From Maricaulis maris_C (lineage in GTDB: Bacteria > Pseudomonadota > Alphaproteobacteria > Caulobacterales > Maricaulaceae), in contig NZ_JAGDYT010000006.1 in the NCBI RefSeq assembly GCF_049116555.1, positions 496,001 through 560,000 on the forward strand: DNA of 64,000 nucleotides, given 5' to 3'. The translations under genes and the position numbers were made by a program. Positions 24,259 through 31,593 of the stretch are shown here, piece after piece; position 1 is the first letter of the stretch, and the number at the start of each line of letters is the position of its first letter. The notes below the pieces were generated by a model. The model did not search any database. It saw nothing but the letters and a program-made list of their open reading frames with translations, and was not told the origin of the DNA.

Positions 24259-24287
24259 TCTTGCAGTCGTTCAGGTCAGATCAGCGA

Positions 24288-26498
24288 CTATTCCGCCGCA
24301 ACCGGCTGTTTCGCGCCGAAGCGTCCGTAGAAGGTCTCGCCCTTCTCGGCCATTTCGACGAGGAGGTCCGGCACCGCGAACTGGTCGCCATAGGTGGCTT
24401 CCAGCTCTTTGGCGCGGGCCACGAAGGCCTTGGCGCCGATGGTGTCGATGTAGGACAGCGTGCCGCCGGTATAGGGCGCAAAACCCCAACCGAGGATCGA
24501 GCCGACATCGGCCTCGCGCGGATCCTGGACAATGTCCTCACCCATGCAACGCGCCGCTTCCAGCGCCTGGGCGTAGAGGATGCGGTCCTTGATCTCGTCC
24601 GCACTCGGCTGTTCGGCCGCGTACTGACCGCCCGGAGCAAACTGCTCCAGTTCCGGCCACAGGCGCTTGGGCTGGCCCTTTTCGGCCGGGTAGTCGTAGA
24701 AGCCCTTGGCGTTCTTGCGACCGAAGCGCTCGTATTCCTCGACCATCTTGAACAGGATCGGCTCGGTCTTGGACGGCTTGTGCGCGTCACCCAGATCGGC
24801 CTTGGTCTGCTTGATCAGCTTCACGCCGAGATCCAGCGCCACCTCGTCCTGCAGCGAGAGCGGACCGACCGGCATGCCGGCCATCTTGGCGGCATTCTCG
24901 ATCAGGGCCGGCTTCACGCCTTCGGCCAGGAGGTTCATCCCCTCGCCGATATAACGCATGACGCAACGATTGGCGTAGAAGCCGCGCGTGTCGGAGACGA
25001 CGATCGGCGTCTTCTTGATCTTGGTGACAAAGTCGATCGTGCGCGACAGGGCATAATCGCCCGTCTTCTCGCCCATGATGATCTCGACCAAATTCATCTT
25101 CTCGACCGGTGAGAAGAAGTGGATGCCGATGAAGTTGTCCGGACGGTCCGACGCCTTGGCCAAATCGGTGATCGGGATGGAGGAGGTGTTCGAGCCGAAT
25201 ACGGCGGTCGTGCCGATCTGCTCTTCCGCCATCTTGGTGATCTTGGCCTTCAGTTCGGAATTCTCGAACACGGCCTCGACCACCAGGTCGACATCCTTGA
25301 TCAAGGTGTAGTCGGTGGTCGGTGTGATCAGGGCACCCAGCTTGTCAGCCTTGTCCTGGCTCAGCTTGCCGCGGGCGACGCCCTTGGCGAAGTGGTCGGT
25401 GCAATGCGTCTTGCCCTTGTCGGCGCCCTCTTGCGTGGCGTCGATGAGAACAATCTCGATCCCGGCCTGGGCCGACACCGTGGCGATGCCTGCCCCCATG
25501 AAACCGGCGCCGATGATGGCGATCTTCTTGATCTCGCCCTTGTCCTGACCGGCCGGACGACGTCCGCCCTTGTCCAGGTCCTGCTTGGACAGGAAGATCG
25601 AGCGGATCATGTTGCGGCTTTCCGGGCGCAGCAAGAGCTTGGTGAAATACCGGCTCTCGATCCGCAGGGCGGCATCCATGTTCACCTGGCTGCCTTCATA
25701 GACGCAGGACAGGATGTAGCGCTGGGCCGGATAGTTGCCGTAGCTGGTCTTGCGCAGCATCGGCGAGGCAGCACCGAACATCTGGCCACCGGCGGGGTGG
25801 TAGGGGCCACCACCCGGGAAGCGGAACTTGTCACCATCCCAGGGCTGCTTGGCACCCTTGGGGTCTTCCTTGACCAGCTCCTTGGCCTTGGCCACCAGCT
25901 CGCCACCCGGCACCACGGCATCAACAATGCCCTGGGCCTGCGCCGCAGCCGCGTCGAGCTGCTTGCCTTGCAGCAAGATCGGTGCGGCATTCATCAGGCC
26001 AACCAGGCGCGGCAGGCGCTGAGTACCGCCACCGCCCGGCAGCACGCCGACCATGGCTTCCGGCAGGCCGAGCTTGGCCTTGGGATTGTCCGACGGCATG
26101 ACCCGGTAATGACAGGCCAGGGCAATCTCGAAGCCGCCGCCCAGGGCGAGGCCGTTGACCGCCGCAGCGATCGGCTTGCCGCAGGTTTCCAGCGCGCGGA
26201 AGGTCTTGTTGAGACGGAAGCATTGCTCGAACAGCTTCGTCTTCATTTCCTCTTCCGGCAGCTTGGCCAGGGCCTGCGATGACCCGCCCAGCTCGGACAG
26301 GTCGGCCCCGGCGCAGAACGCTGCCTTGCCGGACGTAATGACCACGCCCTTGATGGCGTCGTCATTGATGATCGTGTCGGTCAGCGCGTCGAAGTCATCC
26401 ATGACATCGGCCGAGATGACATTCATCGACTTGCCCGGGCTGTCAAAGGTGACCAGGGCAATGCCGTCAGAGTCGATTTCAAGTGTGAAGTTTTTCAT
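24288..26498 (-). CDS. fadJ: Fatty acid oxidation complex alpha subunit (FadB/FadJ-like)
   Basis: A 736-residue bifunctional enoyl-CoA hydratase/3-hydroxyacyl-CoA dehydrogenase of beta-oxidation. The N-terminal crotonase domain shows AAFCAGADLSELGG and LALGGGFEIALACHYRV with the catalytic Glu region. The NAD-binding Rossmann motif is IAIIGAGFMGAGIATVSAQ at about residue 330. The dehydrogenase catalytic His is in IGIHFFSPVEKMNLVE and the C-terminal 3HCDH domain follows. It is the distal gene of an operon with the thiolase just upstream (22-base gap) and ends in a strong terminator. Confidence 0.93.
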   Translation of the reverse strand: MKNFTLEIDSDGIALVTFDSPGKSMNVISADVMDDFDALTDTIINDDAIKGVVITSGKAAFCAGADLSELGGSSQALAKLPEEEMKTKLFEQCFRLNKTFRALETCGKPIAAAVNGLALGGGFEIALACHYRVMPSDNPKAKLGLPEAMVGVLPGGGGTQRLPRLVGLMNAAPILLQGKQLDAAAAQAQGIVDAVVPGGELVAKAKELVKEDPKGAKQPWDGDKFRFPGGGPYHPAGGQMFGAASPMLRKTSYGNYPAQRYILSCVYEGSQVNMDAALRIESRYFTKLLLRPESRNMIRSIFLSKQDLDKGGRRPAGQDKGEIKKIAIIGAGFMGAGIATVSAQAGIEIVLIDATQEGADKGKTHCTDHFAKGVARGKLSQDKADKLGALITPTTDYTLIKDVDLVVEAVFENSELKAKITKMAEEQIGTTAVFGSNTSSIPITDLAKASDRPDNFIGIHFFSPVEKMNLVEIIMGEKTGDYALSRTIDFVTKIKKTPIVVSDTRGFYANRCVMRYIGEGMNLLAEGVKPALIENAAKMAGMPVGPLSLQDEVALDLGVKLIKQTKADLGDAHKPSKTEPILFKMVEEYERFGRKNAKGFYDYPAEKGQPKRLWPELEQFAPGGQYAAEQPSADEIKDRILYAQALEAARCMGEDIVQDPREADVGSILGWGFAPYTGGTLSYIDTIGAKAFVARAKELEATYGDQFAVPDLLVEMAEKGETFYGRFGAKQPVAAE

Positions 26499-26520
26499 CG
26501 TCTTTTCTCCTGCTCGACCC

Positions 26521-27726
26521 TTAAACCCGCTCGATGATCGTTGCGGTGCCCATGCCGCCGCCGACGCAGAGCGTGGTCAGGGCGGTTTGCTTGCCCGTGC
26601 GCTCCAGCTCGTCGAGCACGGTGCCCAGGATCATCGCGCCGGTGGCGCCCAGCGGGTGACCCATGGCGATCGAGCCACCATTCACATTCATGATGTCGTG
26701 GTCGATCTCATAGGCCTGCATCAGGCGCAGCACGACGGCGGCAAACGCCTCGTTGAGCTCCCACAGGTCGATATCGCCCGCTTCCATGCCGGCCTTTTTC
26801 AGGGCCTTGGCAGTGACCGGGACTGGTCCCGTCAGCATGATGGTCGGCTCGGAGCCAACTGAGGCCATCGAGCGGATACGCGCCCGCGGCTTGAGACCGG
26901 CGCGCTCGCCCGCCTCTTTCGAGCCGACGAGGACCATGGCCGAACCATCCACGATGCCCGACGAATTGCCGCCCGTATGGACCCAGTTGAGATACTCGAT
27001 CTCGGGATAGCGCTGGGTGGCGACGGCTTCAAAGCCGACGAAATCGGACATGTCCTTGAACGCCGACTTCAGTGAGCCGAGGCCCTGCATGTCGGTACCC
27101 GGACGCATGTGCTCGTCATGGGCGAGGATGGTGGTGCCCAGCTGGTCCTTCACGGCGACGACCGACTTGGCAAAGCGGCCCTCTTCCCAGGCGCGCGCGG
27201 CGCGCTTCTGGCTTTCCATCGCATAGGCGTCGACGTCATCGCGGGAGAAGCCGTGCTTGGTGGCGATCAGGTCGGCCGAGACGCCCTGCGGCACGATGTA
27301 ATTGTCGAAGGAGATTTCCGGGTCGACGCCCATGGCGCCGCCATCGGAGCCCATCGGCACGCGCGACATGGCTTCCACGCCGCCGCCAATGGCAAAGTCG
27401 GCCTCGCCGGACATCACCTTGGCCGCCGCGACATTGACCGCTTCCAGGCCCGAGGCACAGAAACGGTTCAGCTGGTAGCCGCCCGTGGTCTCGGCATAGC
27501 CGGCATTGATCACCGCCGAGCGGGCGATATTGGCACCCTGCTCGCCGACCGGCGAGACGACACCCATGATCACGTCATCGACGAGGGCGGTGTCGAGATT
27601 GTTGCGGTCACGGATCGCGGCGAGCTGCTGGGTGGCCAGCTGCAGCGCGGTGATCTCGTTGAGCGCCCCGTTCTTTTTCTTGCCGCGCGGCGTGCGCGTG
27701 GCGTCGAAGATATAGGCTTCTGTCAT
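26521..27726 (-). CDS. fadA: Acetyl-CoA C-acyltransferase (thiolase, FadA-type)
   Basis: Cleaves 3-ketoacyl-CoA in the last step of beta-oxidation. The 401 residues carry all thiolase landmarks: catalytic Cys in LNRFCASGLEAVN (about residue 90), the His in IAMGHPLGATGAMI and the second Cys in TLCVGGGMGTA near the end. I choose the ATG at 27726 with AGGAAG five bases upstream; a GTG two codons earlier is possible. It is the first gene of the thiolase-fadB/J pair. Confidence 0.93.
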   Translation of the reverse strand: MTEAYIFDATRTPRGKKKNGALNEITALQLATQQLAAIRDRNNLDTALVDDVIMGVVSPVGEQGANIARSAVINAGYAETTGGYQLNRFCASGLEAVNVAAAKVMSGEADFAIGGGVEAMSRVPMGSDGGAMGVDPEISFDNYIVPQGVSADLIATKHGFSRDDVDAYAMESQKRAARAWEEGRFAKSVVAVKDQLGTTILAHDEHMRPGTDMQGLGSLKSAFKDMSDFVGFEAVATQRYPEIEYLNWVHTGGNSSGIVDGSAMVLVGSKEAGERAGLKPRARIRSMASVGSEPTIMLTGPVPVTAKALKKAGMEAGDIDLWELNEAFAAVVLRLMQAYEIDHDIMNVNGGSIAMGHPLGATGAMILGTVLDELERTGKQTALTTLCVGGGMGTATIIERV

Positions 27727-27798
27727 GGTCACTTCCTTTCCCTTGGCGGGGTGGTTCCCTTTATCGACTCAATACTCAGATGAAGACGCGGCACGGGA

Positions 27799-28404
27799 CT
27801 AGTCATCCTCTTCCGCCTCGTCCTCGATCATGTGGTAGGCAACGGCGTGTTCGCCGCGTTCATTGAGGGCGTGAGCGATACGCAAACGCTCCTCCAATGG
27901 CTTGTTCTGGGAGAGCTTGGCCTTGCCCTCCAGGCGGTCAATTTCGAACTCGAAGGGCTGAATGGCCAGCTCCAGCATGGCCCGGCGTTTCTCTTCCAGT
28001 TGGGTGATGCGCCACTCGCTTTCAAAGTCGGCGATCTGCGAGGACAGCGCCCGCTCGGCCTCGACGCCCTGCAGCGGGACCAGCGAGCCGAAGGCGTGCA
28101 CGGCGACATAATTCCAGGTCGGTACATTCTCGTGCGGCCGCGAATACCAGGTCGGTGAGATATAGGCGTGCGGACCGGTGAAGACGACCATCGCCTCCTT
28201 GCCGGCCTTGATCGCAGCCGAGGCCGGATTGGCCATGGCGACATGGCCGATCAGGACCAGGCGCTCATCGGCCAGTTTCAACGGGATGTGCGTCGCCGCC
28301 AGGTCCGGCTCGCCGGGGATCAGCAGCAGACCGAAATCATAGGAGCGCATCACCGCCCGCATCTCGCTCTCGTCTTCCATCCGGAAATGTGTGGGCGTGT
28401 ACAT
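27799..28404 (-). CDS. PaiB-like FMN-binding negative regulator
   Basis: A 201-residue PaiB family protein. It begins MYTPTHFRMEDESEMRAVM and has the family's ATHIPL, GHVAMANP and TGPHAYISPTWYSRPHENVPTWNY segments, which build a split-barrel FMN-binding fold. In Bacillus PaiB represses sporulation and protease genes; whether this one binds DNA is not known. Its ATG shares a base with the stop of the upstream membrane-protein gene (TGATG), so it is likely translated from the same mRNA. Confidence 0.87.
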   Translation of the reverse strand: MYTPTHFRMEDESEMRAVMRSYDFGLLLIPGEPDLAATHIPLKLADERLVLIGHVAMANPASAAIKAGKEAMVVFTGPHAYISPTWYSRPHENVPTWNYVAVHAFGSLVPLQGVEAERALSSQIADFESEWRITQLEEKRRAMLELAIQPFEFEIDRLEGKAKLSQNKPLEERLRIAHALNERGEHAVAYHMIEDEAEEDD

Positions 28405-28829
28405 CAGGCGCGTTTCCCGGAGACGAAGATGAGGGCGACAAGGAAGGCGGCGCTGGGCGCCAGCAGGGTGAGCACCATCGGCACCAGCGAGACCAGCCGC
28501 AATTGCGCAAACTCGGCCGAATTCTCGCCGCCGAGCAGGAGATGGGCCGGAATGGAAATGAGGATCGGCGCGGTGGCGATGATCCAGTAACCGAGCAGCG
28601 CCGCCAGCACCCGCAGGCGCGAACCGAGCAGAAACGACATCCCCAGCGCGAACAGCGTCGCGATGGCGGGCGGCAGGGCCAGCCCCAGCCAGGCCGGATA
28701 ACTCTCCAGCGCAAAACTCGCCCCGAACCAGACCCCCGAGCCCAGACGGGCCGCGAGCACGGTTCCCGCACCGCCGGCGATGGCGGCGATGAGGAGTGAG
28801 CGGAGGGCATTGTCGCGGGCGTCAGTCAT
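28404..28829 (-). CDS. Four-helix membrane protein, hypothetical
   Basis: A 141-residue integral membrane protein with about four hydrophobic segments (LRSLLIAAIAGGAGTVLAA, LGLALPPAIATLFALGMSFLL, LAALLGYWIIATAPILISI, LVPMVLTLLAPSAAFLVALIF). No family recognised. It starts at 28829, eight bases inside the end of the upstream gene, and ends in a one-base overlap with paiB. It is part of a tightly packed minus-strand series reaching back to the acyl-CoA dehydrogenase. Confidence 0.65.
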   Translation of the reverse strand: MTDARDNALRSLLIAAIAGGAGTVLAARLGSGVWFGASFALESYPAWLGLALPPAIATLFALGMSFLLGSRLRVLAALLGYWIIATAPILISIPAHLLLGGENSAEFAQLRLVSLVPMVLTLLAPSAAFLVALIFVSGKRA

Positions 28830-29208
28830 CTGTGTCGGCCGCCTCGCAGCGATAGTCGCGGATCGGATAGCCAGCGACACTGTCTCCGACCATGCGTGTG
28901 TCATTCTCGATGATCCAGACCTCGGTCTGGCGGTCGGTCTGAGCGCCGCTTGCCGGGTCGTGGCATTCCCAGGTCAGGCGGAAACCGCCGGTGTGCGGGT
29001 CCCGGATGAGATAGGAGATGGTGCAGGCCTCACCCTGGGCGCGGCTGAAACCGGTCGAGGCATAGCTCTGCCCCTGCGTGCACCCCTCCTCGCCCCATGT
29101 CCCGGCGAGGCAAGCGTCGAACTGCTCCTCCAGCGTGCCCTCGCCGCCATAGCCGATACAGCCGGGCTGAGCGGTGAGGAGGAGGGTCGTGGCGAATAGG
29201 GTCAACAT
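28822..29208 (-). CDS. Small Cys-containing exported protein, hypothetical
   Basis: A 128-residue protein with a short hydrophobic N-terminus (MLTLFATTLLLTAQPGC) and six further cysteines (FDACLAG, EEGCTQG, EACTISY, WECHDP, DYRCEA), suggesting an exported disulfide-bonded domain. The family is not recognised. The start at 29208 is chosen because a stop codon of the preceding frame overlaps it (TAATG), as with its neighbours. Its first ~25 residues are a diverged twin of the head of the chimeric ORF at 29737-29916 (shared LTAQPGC and GGEG..EQF). Confidence 0.55.
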   Translation of the reverse strand: MLTLFATTLLLTAQPGCIGYGGEGTLEEQFDACLAGTWGEEGCTQGQSYASTGFSRAQGEACTISYLIRDPHTGGFRLTWECHDPASGAQTDRQTEVWIIENDTRMVGDSVAGYPIRDYRCEAADTDD

Positions 29209-29266
29209 TATATCGATCTCCAATTCGGCAGACTGCTAGAGGCGCGTCCCGCACGCATGCGAATGA

Positions 29267-29734
29267 TCATCGGCCCAGCCTCCTGCGTGCAATGGATCCA
29301 AGCCAGAACGCGGAACCTGTTGCGATGGCGAGCCCGGCAGTCGGAACCCACGCGGCACCAACATAACCGAAATCGGCACCACGACGCGCTTGCCCGATTG
29401 GGTCCGGGAGAGTGACCTCGGCCATGACCGAGCCCAACGCTCCCACCAACCAAAAAAGAAAAGGGACGGCGAAGGAGGCTACCACTCCGAGGAGAACTGC
29501 GGAGGACAAGTTTGCGCGGCCAAGCATCCACCCCAGAAGCCCCATCGCCAGCACGCCCATCAACACTTGAAACTCTGGATACAGGAGGACGTATACGGGC
29601 TCCCAAGCAAATCTGGCGAATGCACTCGCGAACGAGGATACGACACTGAAGGCCAAAAACGGCACGGTCCAGCCGCTCACGAAAGCGAGCCACCAGATCG
29701 CGCGATCGGGGTTGGTCCGTGCCGCCTCACTCAT
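29267..29734 (-). CDS. Small membrane protein in repeat mosaic (second cargo)
   Basis: A 155-residue membrane protein with about four hydrophobic helices (IWWLAFVSGWTVPFLAFSVV, FQVLMGVLAMGLLGWMLG, AVLLGVVASFAVPFLFWLVG, AWVPTAGLAIATGSAFWLG). The family is unknown. Its start codon lies two bases after the stop of the chimeric ORF, the same spacing as seen between the real acyl-CoA dehydrogenase and the first cargo gene. Both cargo genes open ATGAGTGA, but beyond MSE the two proteins show no similarity I can see. A+T content is higher than in the flanking metabolic genes. Confidence 0.6.
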   Translation of the reverse strand: MSEAARTNPDRAIWWLAFVSGWTVPFLAFSVVSSFASAFARFAWEPVYVLLYPEFQVLMGVLAMGLLGWMLGRANLSSAVLLGVVASFAVPFLFWLVGALGSVMAEVTLPDPIGQARRGADFGYVGAAWVPTAGLAIATGSAFWLGSIARRRLGR

Positions 29735-29829
29735 CCCTAGAGCGTCCTCGCGATCAGCAGCTTCATGATCTCGTTCGTCCCGCCATAGATGCGCTGGACG
29801 CGGCTGTCGGTCCACGTGCGGGCGATGAA
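29731..29829. repeat. Repeat of acyl-CoA dehydrogenase 3' end (copy of 30284-30382)
   Basis: About 85 bases from the cargo start codon through the WTDSR codons match 30284-30370 with six differences. Five of the six are synonymous changes inside the shared 25-codon tail; the remaining one is in the two-base spacer after the stop. Similarity fades over the next four codons (IAKM versus IART). Confidence 0.85.
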
Positions 29830-29916
29830 CTGTTCTGCCCGTTCGCCCTCGCCGCCAAGGCCGAGACAGCCGGGCTGAGCGGTGAGGAAACGGGTCTTGG
29901 CGAGAACACCCAGCAT
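29737..29916 (-). CDS. Chimeric 59-codon ORF: secreted-protein head joined to acyl-CoA dehydrogenase tail
   Basis: Codons 1-30 (MLGVLAKTRFLTAQPGCLGL, then GGEGERAEQF) are a diverged copy of the start of the exported protein at 29208. Codons 31-59 (IARTW through LLIARTL) copy the C-terminus of the acyl-CoA dehydrogenase ending at 30290. The last 25 residues are identical to it. The join is in frame. Its ATG shares a base with the stop of the first cargo gene and the next cargo gene starts two bases after its stop. It could be a translated linker or a remnant with no function. Confidence 0.5.
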   Translation of the reverse strand: MLGVLAKTRFLTAQPGCLGLGGEGERAEQFIARTWTDSRVQRIYGGTNEIMKLLIARTL

Positions 29917-29935
29917 CAGATCGACCTCCACTTGG
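29823..29935. repeat. Repeat of exported-protein 5' end (related to about 29115-29227)
   Basis: An imperfect direct repeat of about 110 bases. A central block of about 20 identical bases (acagccgggctgagcggtga) lies inside otherwise diverged flanks. It covers the first ~28 codons of the exported protein and the last few codons before it: both copies encode P-K/N-WRSI-stop in the preceding frame. Confidence 0.75.
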
Positions 29936-30287
29936 GGAATGCGATTGCCAAAAGAATACCCAATGCGAGCATACTGATCATGATGGCACTTTGGACTAGC
30001 CATCCAAGACCAACCACTTCCGTATCAACCAAGCGCAAATTTGCAAAAATGATCGCGGCAACAATGGTCAGCGCCCACCGGCTCCAACCGAGGGCAAAGC
30101 CCACAACTCCGACGATCACGCTGGCAAAAAGCAATGGGCCATGTGCGATCAGGCTCTCAGGGAGAAATGCGGCACCAACCAACGCGCCGAAGGTTTGGGC
30201 CAATGCGATTCCTCCAAAAGTGACAAACGCAAGTATCGGTCCCAAATTCGTCTCTGCAGGAAGCTCGCTGTCATCCCCTTCACTCAT
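29916..30287 (-). CDS. Small membrane protein in repeat mosaic (first cargo)
   Basis: A 123-residue protein with about four hydrophobic helices (ILAFVTFGGIALAQTFGALVG, HGPLLFASVIVGVVGFALGW, WALTIVAAIIFANL, SAIMISMLALGILLAIAF) and the tail FPKWRSI. The family is unknown. It starts two bases after the acyl-CoA dehydrogenase stop and ends in a one-base overlap with the chimeric ORF, so translation is probably coupled through the whole series. Codons are more A+T-rich than those of the dehydrogenase. Confidence 0.6.
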   Translation of the reverse strand: MSEGDDSELPAETNLGPILAFVTFGGIALAQTFGALVGAAFLPESLIAHGPLLFASVIVGVVGFALGWSRWALTIVAAIIFANLRLVDTEVVGLGWLVQSAIMISMLALGILLAIAFPKWRSI

Positions 30288-30289
30288 GC

Positions 30290-31456
30290 CTAAAGCGTCC
30301 TCGCGATCAGCAGCTTCATGATTTCGTTGGTGCCACCATAGATGCGCTGGACGCGGCTGTCGGTCCACATCTTCGCGATCGGGTATTCGCGCATGTATCC
30401 ATAGCCACCATGCAGCTGGACGCATTCGTCCATGACCTCGTTCTGGGCTTCGGAGACCCAGTATTTGGCCATCGAGGCGGTGGCGGCGTCGAGCTCGCCT
30501 TTCATCAGGCGCTCCGAACAATGATGGGTGAAAACCTCGGCCAGGGTCGCCTTGGTCTTGCACTCGGCGAGCTTGAACTGGGTGTTCTGGAATTTCAGGA
30601 TCGACCGGCCGAAAGCTTCGCGTTCCTTGGTGTAATTGATCGTCTCGTGCAGGGCGCGCTTCATGGCGCCGACACCCTGGACGGCGATCTGCAGGCGCTC
30701 CTGCGGCAATTGTTGCATCAGCTGAATGAAGCCCTGGCCTTCTTCGGTGCCCAGCAGGGCATCGGCCGGCACCCAGACATCCTCGAAGAAGAGCTCGGCC
30801 GTGTCCTGGGCCTTCATTCCGACCTTGTCCAAGAGGCGACCGCGGCGGAAGCCCTCGACCTTGTCGGTCTCGACCATCAGGAGAGAGACACCGTCATAAC
30901 CCTTTTCCGGATCGGTCTTGGCCACGACGATGATGAAATTGGCCGAGCCGCCATTGGTGATGAAGGTCTTCTGGCCGTTGATGCGATAGCCATTGCCATC
31001 CTTGACCGCCGTCGTCTTGACGCTCTGCAGGTCCGAGCCGGTACCCGGTTCGGACATGGCGATGGCGCCGATCAGCTCGCCGGAAATCATGCGCGGCAGG
31101 ACGGACTTCTTCTGCTCTTCCGACCCGTAATGGGTGACATAGGGGGCGATGATGGAATTGTGCAGACCGACACCCCAGCCGCCAGCGCCGATCTCGGCGC
31201 CCGCTGTGTGGAAAACGTATTCATGGCCCCAATCACCACCGGCGCCACCATATTCCTCGGGCACGGACGGGCAGAGAATCCCGGCCTTGCCAGCCTTGGT
31301 CCAGATCTCGCGATCGACCATGCCCTGATCTTCCCAGCGTTCGGCATTGGGCACGCATTCCCGTGCCATGAAGCCGCGCACCGAATCCTCGAACATCCGG
31401 ACATCCTCGCGCTCGAGAAAGTCCGGACGCGGCACATTGAGTGGATCCTGAAACAT
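30290..31456 (-). CDS. Acyl-CoA dehydrogenase
   Basis: A 388-residue FAD-dependent acyl-CoA dehydrogenase that introduces the 2,3-double bond into acyl-CoA. Signatures: AIAMSEPGTGSDLQSVKTTA (signature 1), FITNGGSANFIIVVAKT, QLHGGYGYMREYPI and the C-terminal RIYGGTNEIMKLLIARTL. I start it at 31456 with GGGGAGGA upstream, because the longer ORF adds 23 implausible residues. The last ~29 codons are duplicated 550 bases downstream. It follows the 596-residue dehydrogenase on the same strand, with a hairpin between them. Confidence 0.93.
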   Translation of the reverse strand: MFQDPLNVPRPDFLEREDVRMFEDSVRGFMARECVPNAERWEDQGMVDREIWTKAGKAGILCPSVPEEYGGAGGDWGHEYVFHTAGAEIGAGGWGVGLHNSIIAPYVTHYGSEEQKKSVLPRMISGELIGAIAMSEPGTGSDLQSVKTTAVKDGNGYRINGQKTFITNGGSANFIIVVAKTDPEKGYDGVSLLMVETDKVEGFRRGRLLDKVGMKAQDTAELFFEDVWVPADALLGTEEGQGFIQLMQQLPQERLQIAVQGVGAMKRALHETINYTKEREAFGRSILKFQNTQFKLAECKTKATLAEVFTHHCSERLMKGELDAATASMAKYWVSEAQNEVMDECVQLHGGYGYMREYPIAKMWTDSRVQRIYGGTNEIMKLLIARTL

Positions 31457-31537
31457 GAAACGTCCTCCCCAGACGGTTCGTTCTGTGACGGGCCTGACCG
31501 CTTGTCGATCGTCGCCCCTTATCAACCGGAATAGTGT

Positions 31538-31572
31538 GGCGGGCCGGTCTCTCTTGCCGGACCGGTCCCGCC
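31538..31572 (-). terminator. Hairpin between the two acyl-CoA dehydrogenase genes
   Basis: Arms 31538-31549 and 31560-31572 pair over 12 bp with a one-base bulge; the loop is 10 bases. There is no clear T-run, so it may be a weak terminator, an mRNA stability element or an attenuator rather than a full stop. Confidence 0.4.
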
Positions 31573-31593
31573 GGTAATCACGTCAGCTTGCGC

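Noticed and set aside
29737..30003. Longer 88-codon version of the chimeric ORF, starting at 30003
   Set aside because: The extra N-terminus lies within the first membrane gene in another frame; the ATG overlapping that gene's stop is the natural start.
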